Assembly: GCA_038061815.1 (NCBI GenBank) | Contig: JBBTYK010000001.1 | Span: 1 to 13,232 of the forward strand | Direction: 5' to 3' | DNA: 13,232 nt | DNA from: JBBTXJ01 sp038061815 | GTDB taxonomy: Bacteria > Patescibacteriota > Patescibacteriia > Magasanikbacterales > JBBTXJ01 | Part shown: positions 1 through 7,117 of the stretch, piece after piece | Numbering within the stretch: position 1 is the stretch's first letter | Layout of the letters: each line of letters begins with the position of its first letter | Notes under the pieces: generated by a model | Told to the model about the DNA's origin: nothing | The model's database searches: none | Seen by the model: only the letters and a program-made list of their open reading frames with translations | Program-made: the position numbers and the translations under genes

Positions 1-1913
1 CCGGCCGTGTCTTTATACGGGTCGCCAACCGTGTCCCCGGTCACGGCCGCTTGATGCGCAAGCGAACCTTTGCCGCCATAATTTCCTTTTTCAATATATT
101 TCTTTGCGTTGTCCCACGCGCCGCCGCCGGTGGTCATCGCGATGGCCAGGAATAATCCGGTTACAATCGTGCCAACCAGTAAACCGCCGAGCGCTTCAAC
201 ACCCAACAGCCAACCAACTAAGATAGGAATTGCAACGGGCAAAAGCGCCGGCACAACCATTTCATGAATGGCGCCCTTTGTCACAATATCCACGCACTGC
301 GCGTAATTTGGTTTTGCCTTTCCCTCCATAAGCCCCTCAATGGTTTTGAACTGATGACGCACTTCTTTTACCACGCGTTGCGCCACGCGGCCCACCGCTT
401 GCATAGTAAGCGCGCCAAATAGGAACGGCAGAAGTCCGCCGATAAACAATCCGACGAGCACGTACGGGTCGTTAAGCAAAAATTGTTTTTCCGCACCGAG
501 CGATTCCAGTTTGTGAGTGTAGTCCGCAAACAATACTAATGCGGCAAGCGCGGCAGAGCCGATGGCATATCCTTTTGTTACCGCCTTGGTGGTATTTCCA
601 ACTGCATCAAGCGGGTCCGTCACATTTCTTACTTTCTCATCAAGCCCCGCCATTTCCGCAATGCCGCCGGCATTGTCTGTGATGGGTCCGTAGGCGTCAA
701 TGGTGACGATAATGCCGGCCAACGAGAGCATCGCGACTGCGGCAACCGCAATACCATATAATCCAGCAAGCGCAAACGCGCCGAGCATCGCCGCGGCGAT
801 TACGAGAATCGGCCACGCGGTGGCCTTCATGCCAACCGCCAATCCGGCGATGACGTTTGTGCCGTGGCCGGATTCAGACGCCTTGGCGATTTGCTTCACG
901 GGCGCATATTTCGTGGAGGTGTAGTATTCAGTAATCCAGACCAACAGCGCGGTCACCACCAATCCAATGAGCGCGGCATAAAATAAATTATTGTTGCCGT
1001 CCGGAAAAACGAAGCGCGTCACCGGATAAAATCCAATGGCAGAGAGCAGCCCCGTCGCGAACAGTCCCTTATAGAGCGCCCCCATGATGTTGTGCTGTTT
1101 CCCGAGCCGAATAAACCACGTGCCGACGATAGTGGCAACGGCCGCCACACCTCCAAGGAGCAGTGGAAATATTCTGGCATCGCCATTGCCTGCGGCAAGC
1201 GATCCGAGTAGCATTGCCGCAACCATGGTCACGACGTAGGTTTCAAAAAGGTCAGCGGCCATGCCGGCGCAATCGCCCACATTATCTCCGACATTATCTG
1301 CGATGACCGCCGGATTGCGCGGGTCATCTTCCGGAATCCCCTGTTCAACCTTGCCCACCAAATCCGCGCCTACGTCAGCGGCTTTCGTGAATATGCCGCC
1401 GCCGATACGCGCAAAAATGGAAATGAGACTGCCGCCAAATGCAAAACCAAGAAGCGCGTTGAAATCGTGTGTAAGCGCGTAAAGCAACACCACGCCGCCC
1501 AGCGCCAAACCAACCACGAGCAAGCCCGTTACGGTTCCGCCGCGCACCGCCACGTTCAAGGCCTGCGGGAGTCCTGCCCGCGCCGCTTCGGTCGTACGCA
1601 CATTCGCGCGCACTGAAATCATCATGCCGATGAATCCGGCAAGTCCGGAGAGTATCGCTCCGGCCAAAAATCCGCCCGCTGTCAGCCAGCTTCTCAAAAA
1701 GACGCCGATGAGCACAAACACCACGAGCGCCACCACCGCGATTGTTTTGTACTGCCGTCCGAGGTACGCTCGCGCCCCTTCCTGAATGGCGCGGGCAATG
1801 GCCTTCATGCGGTCATCGCCCTGCGGCTGTTTGTTAATCCATCCGATAAGCGCGAGGCCGTAGATAATGGCGAGCACGGCCGACCCGAGTGCAATCCAAA
1901 GGGAGAGTGACAT
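1..1913 (-). CDS. hppA: Membrane-bound proton-translocating pyrophosphatase, K+-independent type (C-terminus outside window)
   Basis: Integral membrane enzyme that couples hydrolysis of pyrophosphate to ion pumping across the cytoplasmic membrane. Reading the minus strand gives a continuous, very hydrophobic protein with the family hallmarks: the substrate/Mg loop DVGADLVGKVE, the following NPAVIADNVGDNVGDCAG block, DAYGPITDNAGGIAEM in the middle, and DNAKKYIE and GDTVGDPYKDTAG near the end. The motif GNTTKAVTKGYAIGSA carries Lys where K+-dependent enzymes have Ala, so the family rules predict a K+-independent H+ pump. About 637 residues are present; judged from the family, only the last few tens of residues are missing beyond base 1. 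An ATG at 1925 is in frame, but it lies inside the probable -10 element (1929-1924). The ATG at 1913 (MSLSLWIALG) is therefore the more likely start. Transcribed divergently from the M23 peptidase gene. Identity is very secure; the start is inferred. Confidence 0.96.
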   Translation of the reverse strand, partial: MSLSLWIALGSAVLAIIYGLALIGWINKQPQGDDRMKAIARAIQEGARAYLGRQYKTIAVVALVVFVLIGVFLRSWLTAGGFLAGAILSGLAGFIGMMISVRANVRTTEAARAGLPQALNVAVRGGTVTGLLVVGLALGGVVLLYALTHDFNALLGFAFGGSLISIFARIGGGIFTKAADVGADLVGKVEQGIPEDDPRNPAVIADNVGDNVGDCAGMAADLFETYVVTMVAAMLLGSLAAGNGDARIFPLLLGGVAAVATIVGTWFIRLGKQHNIMGALYKGLFATGLLSAIGFYPVTRFVFPDGNNNLFYAALIGLVVTALLVWITEYYTSTKYAPVKQIAKASESGHGTNVIAGLAVGMKATAWPILVIAAAMLGAFALAGLYGIAVAAVAMLSLAGIIVTIDAYGPITDNAGGIAEMAGLDEKVRNVTDPLDAVGNTTKAVTKGYAIGSAALAALVLFADYTHKLESLGAEKQFLLNDPYVLVGLFIGGLLPFLFGALTMQAVGRVAQRVVKEVRHQFKTIEGLMEGKAKPNYAQCVDIVTKGAIHEMVVPALLPVAIPILVGWLLGVEALGGLLVGTIVTGLFLAIAMTTGGGAWDNAKKYIEKGNYGGKGSLAHQAAVTGDTVGDPYKDTA

Positions 1914-1923
1914 AGTGCTATCC

Positions 1924-1952
1924 ATAGTAAAAAAAATGCCATGTTTTGTCAA
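1924..1952 (-). promoter_or_regulatory. Sigma-70-type promoter of hppA
   Basis: On the minus strand a perfect -35 TTGACA (1952-1947) is followed after 17 nt by TACTAT (1929-1924, 4 of 6 consensus). Transcription would begin near 1917, leaving only about 4 nt before the ATG at 1913 and excluding the upstream ATG at 1925. No Shine-Dalgarno sequence is visible before either ATG. Confidence 0.7.
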
Positions 1953-1960
1953 TGAACATC

Positions 1961-1989
1961 TTGCTTGGAGGAGCTGTTTCTGTTAGGAT
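1961..1989 (+). promoter_or_regulatory. Probable extended -10 promoter of the LysM/M23 gene
   Basis: TGTTAGGAT (1981-1989) is an extended -10 (TGn plus TAGGAT). A weak -35 TTGCTT lies at 1961-1966, 17 nt upstream. The predicted start of transcription, near 1996, is about 6 nt before the ATG at 2002, so the message would be nearly leaderless. A GG-rich stretch at 1991-1996 could instead act as a weak ribosome-binding site if transcription starts further upstream. Confidence 0.5.
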
Positions 1990-2001
1990 AGGTAGGAACC
2001 T

Positions 2002-3333
2002 ATGTTTAGGCGCATCCTCTACGCAACACTGGTTCGGTTCGTTAAAGGTGTACAGACAATTGGGCGGGCGGCATGGCCGATTCTCGCTTCCTTGGGGCGC
2101 CTACTCGGGCGCTTCTTGCATGCTTTTATCAAAAAGCTCATTTTTGTTTCTCTACAGATTGGGCAGATGTTGAAGCGATACTGGCAGGGGTACTCGGCAC
2201 CGCTGAAAGATAAGATTTGGTTTATCGTGACGAGTCCGTGGATGTTGCGCGTTGTCGTTCTGGGCACGGTGGTTGCGATTTTGGCACCGCAGACCACGGT
2301 GTTCGCGGGCGATGTGACCGACCGCGAATTGGACAGCTTGCTGTATCGCATTGTTGGTCCGGGCGAGGAGTATTTTGTTGAAGAGAGCATTGACAGTCCG
2401 ATTGTCGGCATGCCGCCGCCCGGATGGAGCGTGGGCGCGGTGCGCCAGGAAGTGCTTGAGCCGGGCGGCGCGATGGAGACGCTGGAACCTACGGATTTCG
2501 GCGGATTGGCGCTCGGCGGCACAGCGGTGACCAAGCCCACCATCATTCCGGGCGCGCAGCTCGGCGCGGAGCGGAAAGAAATCATTGTGTATATCGTGCA
2601 GGACGGTGACACCATCGGCGGCATTGCCGAAGCGTTTGGTCTTAATTTGAATACGGTGCTGTGGGAGAACAACCTATCGTTCCGTTCGTACATTCGTCCG
2701 GGTGAGAGTTTGCGCATTTTGCCGACTGACGGCATTTCGCACGAAGTGCGGCGCGGCGATACGCTCGTCAAAATTGCGAAAACGTATGACGGCGATGCGG
2801 CGCGCATTGTTGAGTTCAATAAACTGGCAGACGCCGGCGATATTGAAATTGGGCAGAAAATTATTATCCCCGGCGGCAAAAAACCGGCGCCGGTGTATCG
2901 CGCGCCACCTGCACGGAGTCGGTTGGCCGACATCGCCGCGCCGCTTCCGTCTATCTTTGTGCCGGCCGGGCAGTTGTATGTATGGCCCACCACCGTGCGG
3001 CGTCTTACGCAATACTTTGGGTGGCGTCACACCGGTATTGATGTCGCGGGGCCGCTTGGGTCGCCGCTTATTGCTTCGCGCGCCGGACGTGTAGTTTCTG
3101 CAAAATGCGGCTGGAACGGCGGCTATGGGTGCCATGTGATTTTGGACCACGGCGACGGCGTCCGCACCATGTATGGGCACGCATCGCGTTTATATGTTGA
3201 CGTCGGCGAGACCGTGACGCAAGGACAAACGATTGCCGCCATGGGTTCCACCGGCCGTTCAACCGGCAATCACATCCATTTTGAAATCCGTGTGAACGGG
3301 GCTAAGGTGAATCCGTTGAAGTATATGCGTTAA
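2002..3333 (+). CDS. Membrane-anchored LysM / M23-family peptidoglycan endopeptidase
   Basis: A 443-residue cell-wall protein predicted to bind peptidoglycan and cleave its cross-bridges outside the membrane. An amphipathic, basic N-terminus (1-80) precedes a hydrophobic anchor or uncleaved signal at about 82-102. After a Gly/Pro-rich linker come two LysM repeats, at about 193-241 (IVQDGDTIGGIAEAFGL) and 245-291 (HEVRRGDTLVKIAKTY). The C-terminal M23 (LytM/peptidase) domain spans about 325-443 and keeps all the metal and catalytic residues: H343 and D347 in RHTGID, H393 in MYGHAS, and H424/H426 in GNHIHFEI. The domain therefore looks active, unlike degenerate EnvC/NlpD-type activators. The stop TAA overlaps the stop of the convergent yifB (3330-3332) through the palindrome TTAA. 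A role in wall remodelling or division is family inference. Confidence 0.93.
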   Translation: MFRRILYATLVRFVKGVQTIGRAAWPILASLGRLLGRFLHAFIKKLIFVSLQIGQMLKRYWQGYSAPLKDKIWFIVTSPWMLRVVVLGTVVAILAPQTTVFAGDVTDRELDSLLYRIVGPGEEYFVEESIDSPIVGMPPPGWSVGAVRQEVLEPGGAMETLEPTDFGGLALGGTAVTKPTIIPGAQLGAERKEIIVYIVQDGDTIGGIAEAFGLNLNTVLWENNLSFRSYIRPGESLRILPTDGISHEVRRGDTLVKIAKTYDGDAARIVEFNKLADAGDIEIGQKIIIPGGKKPAPVYRAPPARSRLADIAAPLPSIFVPAGQLYVWPTTVRRLTQYFGWRHTGIDVAGPLGSPLIASRAGRVVSAKCGWNGGYGCHVILDHGDGVRTMYGHASRLYVDVGETVTQGQTIAAMGSTGRSTGNHIHFEIRVNGAKVNPLKYMR

Positions 3334-4868
3334 GCTAGCCGCTTCTCTCTGAACTGCAACGCTTCGGCGATGTGGGTTGTGGCGATGGTATCCGCGGCGG
3401 CGAGGTCCGCGATGGTGCGCGCTACTTTGATGGTGCGATAAAACGCGCGAGCAGAGAGGCGCATTTGCGTGGCCGCGGTTTTGAGGAGCGTGAGCGCGGC
3501 ATCCTCAAGCCGCGCAAGCGCGCGCAATTGCTCTGATGACATTTCCGCGTTGTTGTGAAGCGTTGGTGTGTCTCCCGCTTTCGCGTGCGCCGCGAACCGA
3601 TGAAGCTGTCGTTTGCGCGCTTCAGTGACACGTGCGCGCACCGCGGCGCTCGGTTCGCCAGCCGCATCGCCGGTGAGTTCTTCAATTTTTACCGCCGGCA
3701 CCTCAAGAACCATATCCACGCGGTCAAGCAATGGTCCCGACAACTTTTTTTGGTAATTTTGAATTTGCATTGGTAGACACAGGCACTGATGCGCGGGGTC
3801 GCCAAAATAACCGCACGGACACGGATTTTGGCTCATGAGGAGCATGAATCTGGCCGGGAAGGTAAGCGTGTGTTTAACGCGCGTGATGGTAACGCGTCCG
3901 TCCTCAAGCGGCTGGCGCAAACTCTCAAGAAGCGTGCGCGGGAATTCCGGCGCTTCATCCAAAAACAATACGCCGCGATGCGCAAAACTGACTTCACCGG
4001 GCTTGGGGTTTTCGCCGCCGCCGACAAGTGAAATGGCAGAGGCGCTGTGGTGTGGCGCGCGGAATGGGCGCGTGGTGACGAGCCCGTTGCCGCCGGGCGC
4101 GATGCCGGCCACCGAATAGATTTTGGTAACCTCCAGCATTTCTGTTTCGGTCATGGGCGGCAAGATAGACGGCAGTGTTCGCGCAAGGAGTGTTTTTCCT
4201 GCTCCGGGCGGGCCGGAAAATAATACGTTGTGCGCGCCGGCCGCGGCAATTTCAAGCGCGCGCTTGGCAAAGAATTGGCCGCGGACGTGCGCGAGGTCAT
4301 GTTCGTAGAGCACGGTTTCAGGCGCGGGAATCGTGCGCGGCGCCGGAGCAATCGGCGCTTCATTCGTGAGATGTTTTACTAATTCAGTGATGGTGGCAAC
4401 CGGCACGACGGAAATGCCGTTCACATACGCCGCTTCGGCCGCATTTTCTTGAGGAACGAAGAGCGTGGCGAGGCCGGTGTTTTTTGCAAAGAGCGCAATA
4501 GGGAGCGCGCCATGCACCGGCCGCACCGCGCCGTCAAGCGACACCTCTCCTACAAAAAGCGCGCGGGAAATGTCCGTTTCAAGCGGTATGTATGCCTTGA
4601 GAATGGCGATGGCGATGGGCAGGTCATAGAGCGGGCCGGATTTTTTCACGTCCGCCGGCGCCAAGTTTATCAGGATGCGATGGTTGGTGGGAAAGGGCAG
4701 CCCGGAATTCCGGATGGCCGCGCGGACACGCTCTTTTGCTTCCTGTACCGCGGTGTCCGCAAGGCCTACAATGTTAAAAGACGGGAATCCGGTTCCTAAA
4801 TCCAGTTCCACGGTTACCGGCACGGCGTCAATGCCGTAAAGCGCGGCAGAATTGACAGTCGCGAGCAT
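3330..4868 (-). CDS. comM: YifB/ComM-family Mg-chelatase-like AAA+ ATPase
   Basis: A 512-residue protein, full length for the family. ComM is a hexameric branch-migration helicase that helps integrate incoming single-stranded DNA during natural transformation; YifB homologues in non-competent species are less well understood. The N-terminal ChlI/Lon-protease-like fold covers about 1-170 (YGIDAVPVTVELDLGTGFPSF, VGLADTAVQEAKERVRAAI). The AAA+ core has Walker A GPPGAGKT at 219-226, Walker B VLFLDEAPE at 300-308 and the SGPLLDRVD arginine-finger region at 377-385. Four cysteines (C350, C352, C362, C364) in NPCPCGYFGD and CLCLP are typical of the family and may bind metal. The C-terminal helical Mg-chelatase domain ends at residue 512. 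Start is ATG at 4868, with a -10 element immediately upstream. Divergent from the epmA-like gene across 26 nt. Confidence 0.95.
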   Translation of the reverse strand: MLATVNSAALYGIDAVPVTVELDLGTGFPSFNIVGLADTAVQEAKERVRAAIRNSGLPFPTNHRILINLAPADVKKSGPLYDLPIAIAILKAYIPLETDISRALFVGEVSLDGAVRPVHGALPIALFAKNTGLATLFVPQENAAEAAYVNGISVVPVATITELVKHLTNEAPIAPAPRTIPAPETVLYEHDLAHVRGQFFAKRALEIAAAGAHNVLFSGPPGAGKTLLARTLPSILPPMTETEMLEVTKIYSVAGIAPGGNGLVTTRPFRAPHHSASAISLVGGGENPKPGEVSFAHRGVLFLDEAPEFPRTLLESLRQPLEDGRVTITRVKHTLTFPARFMLLMSQNPCPCGYFGDPAHQCLCLPMQIQNYQKKLSGPLLDRVDMVLEVPAVKIEELTGDAAGEPSAAVRARVTEARKRQLHRFAAHAKAGDTPTLHNNAEMSSEQLRALARLEDAALTLLKTAATQMRLSARAFYRTIKVARTIADLAAADTIATTHIAEALQFREKRLA

Positions 4869-4880
4869 ACGCGGTATATT
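4852..4880 (+). promoter_or_regulatory. Strong sigma-70-type promoter of the epmA-like gene
   Basis: A perfect -35 TTGACA (4852-4857), 17-nt spacer, then TATATT (4875-4880, 5 of 6 consensus). The -35 lies inside the first codons of yifB. Transcription would start near 4887, about 8 nt before the ATG at 4895, and no Shine-Dalgarno sequence is present. Confidence 0.75.
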
Positions 4881-4886
4881 GTATCA
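4878..4886 (-). promoter_or_regulatory. Extended -10 promoter of yifB
   Basis: Minus-strand TGATACAAT (4886-4878) is an extended -10 (TGn plus TACAAT, 5 of 6). No recognisable -35 is found at 16-18 nt spacing. Only 9 nt separate the hexamer from the ATG at 4868, so the message would be leaderless. The hexamer overlaps the -10 of the opposing epmA-like promoter at 4878-4880. Confidence 0.6.
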
Positions 4887-4894
4887 TCTTTACT

Positions 4895-5926
4895 ATGGCT
4901 ACGTGGTCCGAATTAAAAAGCAATCCGCGATTGAAAGCGTTGTATGAAAAACGCGCGGCAGTTATTCGTCTCATCCGCGAATTTTTTTGGCGCGAAGGAT
5001 TTATTGAAACGGACACGCCGATTGCCGTTGCGCTTCCCGGTCAAGAACCGGAACTCTCCCCCGTCTCCGTTACGCTCCATGACCCGCAAGGCCGCGCGTA
5101 TCGGCATTATTTACAAACATCGCCGGAGTTTGCGATGAAAAAATTGCTGGCCGCCGGTTTTGAAAAGATTTTTCAGCTCTGCAAATGTTTTCGGGATTAC
5201 GAGTCATTCGGCGGGCTGCACAATCCGGAATTTACGATGATTGAATGGTATCGCGCGCGCGCGACGTATCGCGATATCATGGACGATACGGAGCGGCTTT
5301 TTAAGCACGTTGCCGACAATCTCGGCGCGCATACGGTTCCGTGGAACGGACACGAGATTGCTCTTGCCGGAGCGTGGGCTCGCAAAACCATGCGCGACGT
5401 GTGGCAGGAATACGCCGGCGTTGAATTGAACGACTATTTAGAGGCGCCAGCCATGCGCGAACTCGCGCGCAAGCGCGGTTATACGGTTGCCGACGACGAA
5501 CCGTACGATGATATTTTTTACAAAATTTTTTTGAACGAGATTGAACCGAAACTTGGCGCAGAACGGCCGGTGTTTGTGTATGAATATCCGGTTTCCATGG
5601 CATCGCTTTCACGCGCATGCGCGCATGATGCGCGGTACGCCGAGCGGTTTGAGTTGTACATCGGCGGTTTGGAACTGGCAAACGCATTTGGCGAACTCAC
5701 GGACGCGGAAGAACAAAAAAACCGCCTGGAGGCGGATAGGGCAAAACGCGCGGCAGCCGGCAAAGAGGTGTATCCGGTTGATGCGGACTTCATCGTCGCG
5801 CTTTCAGCGGGCATTCCGGAAACCGGCGGCATTGCGCTCGGCGTTGACCGTATGATTATGCTGCTTGCTGGCGCCACGGATATTAACGAGATTATTTTTG
5901 TGTCGGTTCCGGATAAAATCGGATAG
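4895..5926 (+). CDS. epmA: EpmA/PoxA/GenX-like class II lysyl-tRNA synthetase paralogue
   Basis: A 343-residue class II synthetase core without the N-terminal anticodon-binding OB domain of true LysRS, which is the size and layout of EpmA (EF-P lysine ligase). Motif 1 surrounds FIETDTPIAV (36-45). Motif 2 runs through LQTSPEFAMKKLL and FQLCKCFRDYES to HNPEFTMIEWYR (109-120), with the EpmA-like NPEFTMIEWYR block. Motif 3 is GGIALGVDRM (311-320) with R319. The active-site stretch LELANAFGEL (259-268) is intact. In known systems EpmA attaches (R)-beta-lysine, made by EpmB, to a conserved lysine of elongation factor P; neither epmB nor efp is in this window, so the substrate is unproven. The last 35 nt overlap the convergent small membrane gene. 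The alternative reading is a truncated lysS-like enzyme; I favour the EpmA type. Confidence 0.85.
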   Translation: MATWSELKSNPRLKALYEKRAAVIRLIREFFWREGFIETDTPIAVALPGQEPELSPVSVTLHDPQGRAYRHYLQTSPEFAMKKLLAAGFEKIFQLCKCFRDYESFGGLHNPEFTMIEWYRARATYRDIMDDTERLFKHVADNLGAHTVPWNGHEIALAGAWARKTMRDVWQEYAGVELNDYLEAPAMRELARKRGYTVADDEPYDDIFYKIFLNEIEPKLGAERPVFVYEYPVSMASLSRACAHDARYAERFELYIGGLELANAFGELTDAEEQKNRLEADRAKRAAAGKEVYPVDADFIVALSAGIPETGGIALGVDRMIMLLAGATDINEIIFVSVPDKIG

Positions 5927-6161
5927 TGCTTCCCGTGACCGTCGGCTGCGGCCGTTTTATTTTTTGCGTCTGTTGTTTTGTCGGCGCTGGGCACGGAGGA
6001 AGTGATTTGCGCGGAAACAACCCCTGCGCCTCGGCCACACGCGCCAGCTCTTCCGCTATCCGTTGCTGCCCTCCGTAAATAAGCAGCATGCCAACTAAAA
6101 ATAGGATGCCAATGCCAAGCAGCAATCCTAACACCGGTGCTGGTGTGTGAGACCTCCTCAT
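5892..6161 (-). CDS. Small single-pass membrane protein coupled to lspA (unknown function)
   Basis: An 89-residue protein that I do not recognise. After a short basic start (MRRSHTPAP) there is one strong hydrophobic segment at about 9-29 (VLGLLLGIGILFLVGMLLIYG), then a short charged helix-like stretch (QRIAEELARVAEAQG) and a Pro/Lys/Gln-rich tail. There is no lipobox cysteine after the hydrophobic segment; the only Cys is in LPPCPAP (residue 57). Its ATG overlaps the lspA stop as ATGA (6158-6161), the normal sign of translational coupling, which argues that it is real despite its size. Its 3' end overlaps the last 35 nt of the convergent epmA-like gene. A topology with the N-terminus in and the tail out, or the reverse, cannot be settled here. 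Confidence 0.7.
   Translation of the reverse strand: MRRSHTPAPVLGLLLGIGILFLVGMLLIYGGQQRIAEELARVAEAQGLFPRKSLPPCPAPTKQQTQKIKRPQPTVTGSTIRFYPEPTQK
5943..5965 (+). terminator. Possible weak intrinsic terminator after the epmA-like gene
   Basis: CGGC (5943-5946), tetraloop TGCG, GCCG (5951-5954), followed by TTTTATTTTTT (5955-5965), 17 nt after the stop codon. The stem is only 4 bp and lies within the coding region of the convergent small membrane gene, so this is tentative. Confidence 0.4.
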
Positions 6162-6631
6162 GAAGATATTGTACCGCTTTTTGAACCGCGCCGAAAGATG
6201 AGCAAGAGTATTCCGGTAATAATGGCGGCATCAGCCAGGTTGAACGAGCCGTTGAGCACGTTGAGATAGTCTACTACCGCCCCCCGTACGATGCGGTCAC
6301 TCAAATTTCCGAGCGCGCCGCCGACAAACAAACCGAGCGCAATTGCCTGCCCCGCCGTTTTCTCCTTATATTTCACCCACCAGCCGATTGCCGCGGCCAC
6401 AATAAGGGTTGAGAGTACAATGAGCAGCGTTCGGGGGAACGGCAGACTAAAGGCGATTCCTTCGTTGGCGCTTGCGCTAATAGAAAGCCACCTCCACGGA
6501 GTTGCAAAGGTGGGTTCGCCAGCCGGCGGATGCGCCGCAAGGAGCCCCTTTTTGACGAGCTGGTCCAAAATAAAAACAGCTCCGGCCGTCGCAATGAGTA
6601 TTACGCCTCCTGCATGAGTGTCTTTTTGCAT
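6158..6631 (-). CDS. lspA: Lipoprotein signal peptidase (signal peptidase II)
   Basis: Inner-membrane aspartyl protease that removes signal peptides from diacylated prolipoproteins. Read from ATG 6631 it has 157 residues, typical for LspA, with four hydrophobic segments. Family motifs are present: DQLVK near residue 23, ANEGIAFS at about 55-62, GNLSDRIVRGAVVDYLNV with GNLSDR at 108-113, and FNLADAAI. By comparison with known LspA the catalytic pair is D121 (VVDY) and D134 (NLAD). A TTG at 6640 would add three residues. Both starts lie inside the 3' end of the dksA-like gene (31-40 nt overlap), so translation is probably coupled. Its stop overlaps the start of the next gene as ATGA. Second gene of a three-gene operon. 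Confidence 0.93.
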   Translation of the reverse strand: MQKDTHAGGVILIATAGAVFILDQLVKKGLLAAHPPAGEPTFATPWRWLSISASANEGIAFSLPFPRTLLIVLSTLIVAAAIGWWVKYKEKTAGQAIALGLFVGGALGNLSDRIVRGAVVDYLNVLNGSFNLADAAIITGILLLIFRRGSKSGTISS

Positions 6632-6981
6632 TCTACGCAAGAACCAGACGTCGGGCGTGCAAGCAAACGGCGTTCTTCAATGGGCTTCTCACAGTATTTG
6701 CAGATGCCATACACGCCATCTTCTAGTTTTTTAAGCGCTTTTTTTGTATCACGGAGTTGTCCTTCAAGCGCCTCCTCAATTTGGAGGTTGGTGTCATATT
6801 CAGCCACTTCCGCCGCGCTCTCGCCTTCATCTTTGCCGTAATCCGGGAATTTGGCGTCATACTCGTCGCGCATGACCGGCTTGTCTGTCACAACACCGAG
6901 CTCTTTTTCAAGCTTTATCTGGTCAGCAAGCAGTTTTTGCTTTATTTCCTCTAAAAACTCTTTGGAAAATGGAGATGCCAT
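6601..6981 (-). CDS. DksA/TraR-family C4 zinc-finger protein
   Basis: A 126-residue protein. The N-terminal half is a charged, probably coiled-coil stretch (KEFLEEIKQKLLADQIKLEKELG; then a helix at about 64-88). The C-terminus carries a CxxC-x17-CxxC zinc finger: C94 and C97 in YGICKYCEKPI, C115 and C118 in SGSCVECKK. The block DGVYGICKYCEKPIEERRL is characteristic of DksA/TraR proteins, which bind the RNA polymerase secondary channel and adjust initiation, often together with ppGpp. It matches the small DksA-like class (YteA-like) more than E. coli DksA, so the exact role is uncertain. First gene of the operon with lspA, whose start overlaps its 3' end. No Shine-Dalgarno sequence before ATG 6981. 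Confidence 0.88.
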   Translation of the reverse strand: MASPFSKEFLEEIKQKLLADQIKLEKELGVVTDKPVMRDEYDAKFPDYGKDEGESAAEVAEYDTNLQIEEALEGQLRDTKKALKKLEDGVYGICKYCEKPIEERRLLARPTSGSCVECKKTLMQEA

Positions 6982-7008
6982 ATACGTATTGATAGTAGTG
7001 TACCAGAT

Positions 7009-7037
7009 AGTGTACTACGGCGGAAGCGGCAGGTCAA
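7009..7037 (-). promoter_or_regulatory. Promoter of the dksA-lspA operon
   Basis: Minus-strand TTGACC (7037-7032), 17-nt spacer, TACACT (7014-7009). Transcription would start near 7002, leaving a leader of about 20 nt. A second TTGACA lies 10 nt upstream (7047-7042), and a second TACACT (7002-6997) and a TACTAT (6997-6992) lie downstream, so there may be overlapping or alternative promoters. Two direct repeats TAGTGTAC (plus strand 6996-7003 and 7008-7015, 12 nt apart) cover the -10 region and could be operator half-sites. Confidence 0.6.
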
Positions 7038-7061
7038 CTACTGTCAAGGACAGATGCGGGT

Positions 7062-7117
7062 AAAAAAATAAGGGCGAGTTGACGCTCATGGTTGATTATG
7101 TAGCGGTTCTCGCCCTT
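7062..7117 (-). terminator. Intrinsic terminator of the structured RNA
   Basis: On the minus strand AAGGGCGAG (7117-7109) pairs with CTCGCCCTT (7078-7070). An inner CGCT/AGCG stem (7105-7102 with 7086-7083) shortens the loop. The stem is followed by A and then seven T (7068-7062). It ends just upstream of the dksA promoter and would insulate it. Confidence 0.7.

Noticed and set aside
1913..1925. Upstream ATG at 1925 as hppA start
   Set aside because: It lies within the predicted -10 element, so it would not be transcribed from that promoter; the ATG at 1913 fits better.
2019..2993. Antisense frame of 324 codons inside the M23 peptidase gene
   Set aside because: No domain motifs, and it is fully opposite a gene with all catalytic residues intact.
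6632..6640. TTG at 6640 as lspA start
   Set aside because: An ATG three codons later gives a normal LspA length; neither has a Shine-Dalgarno, so ATG is preferred.
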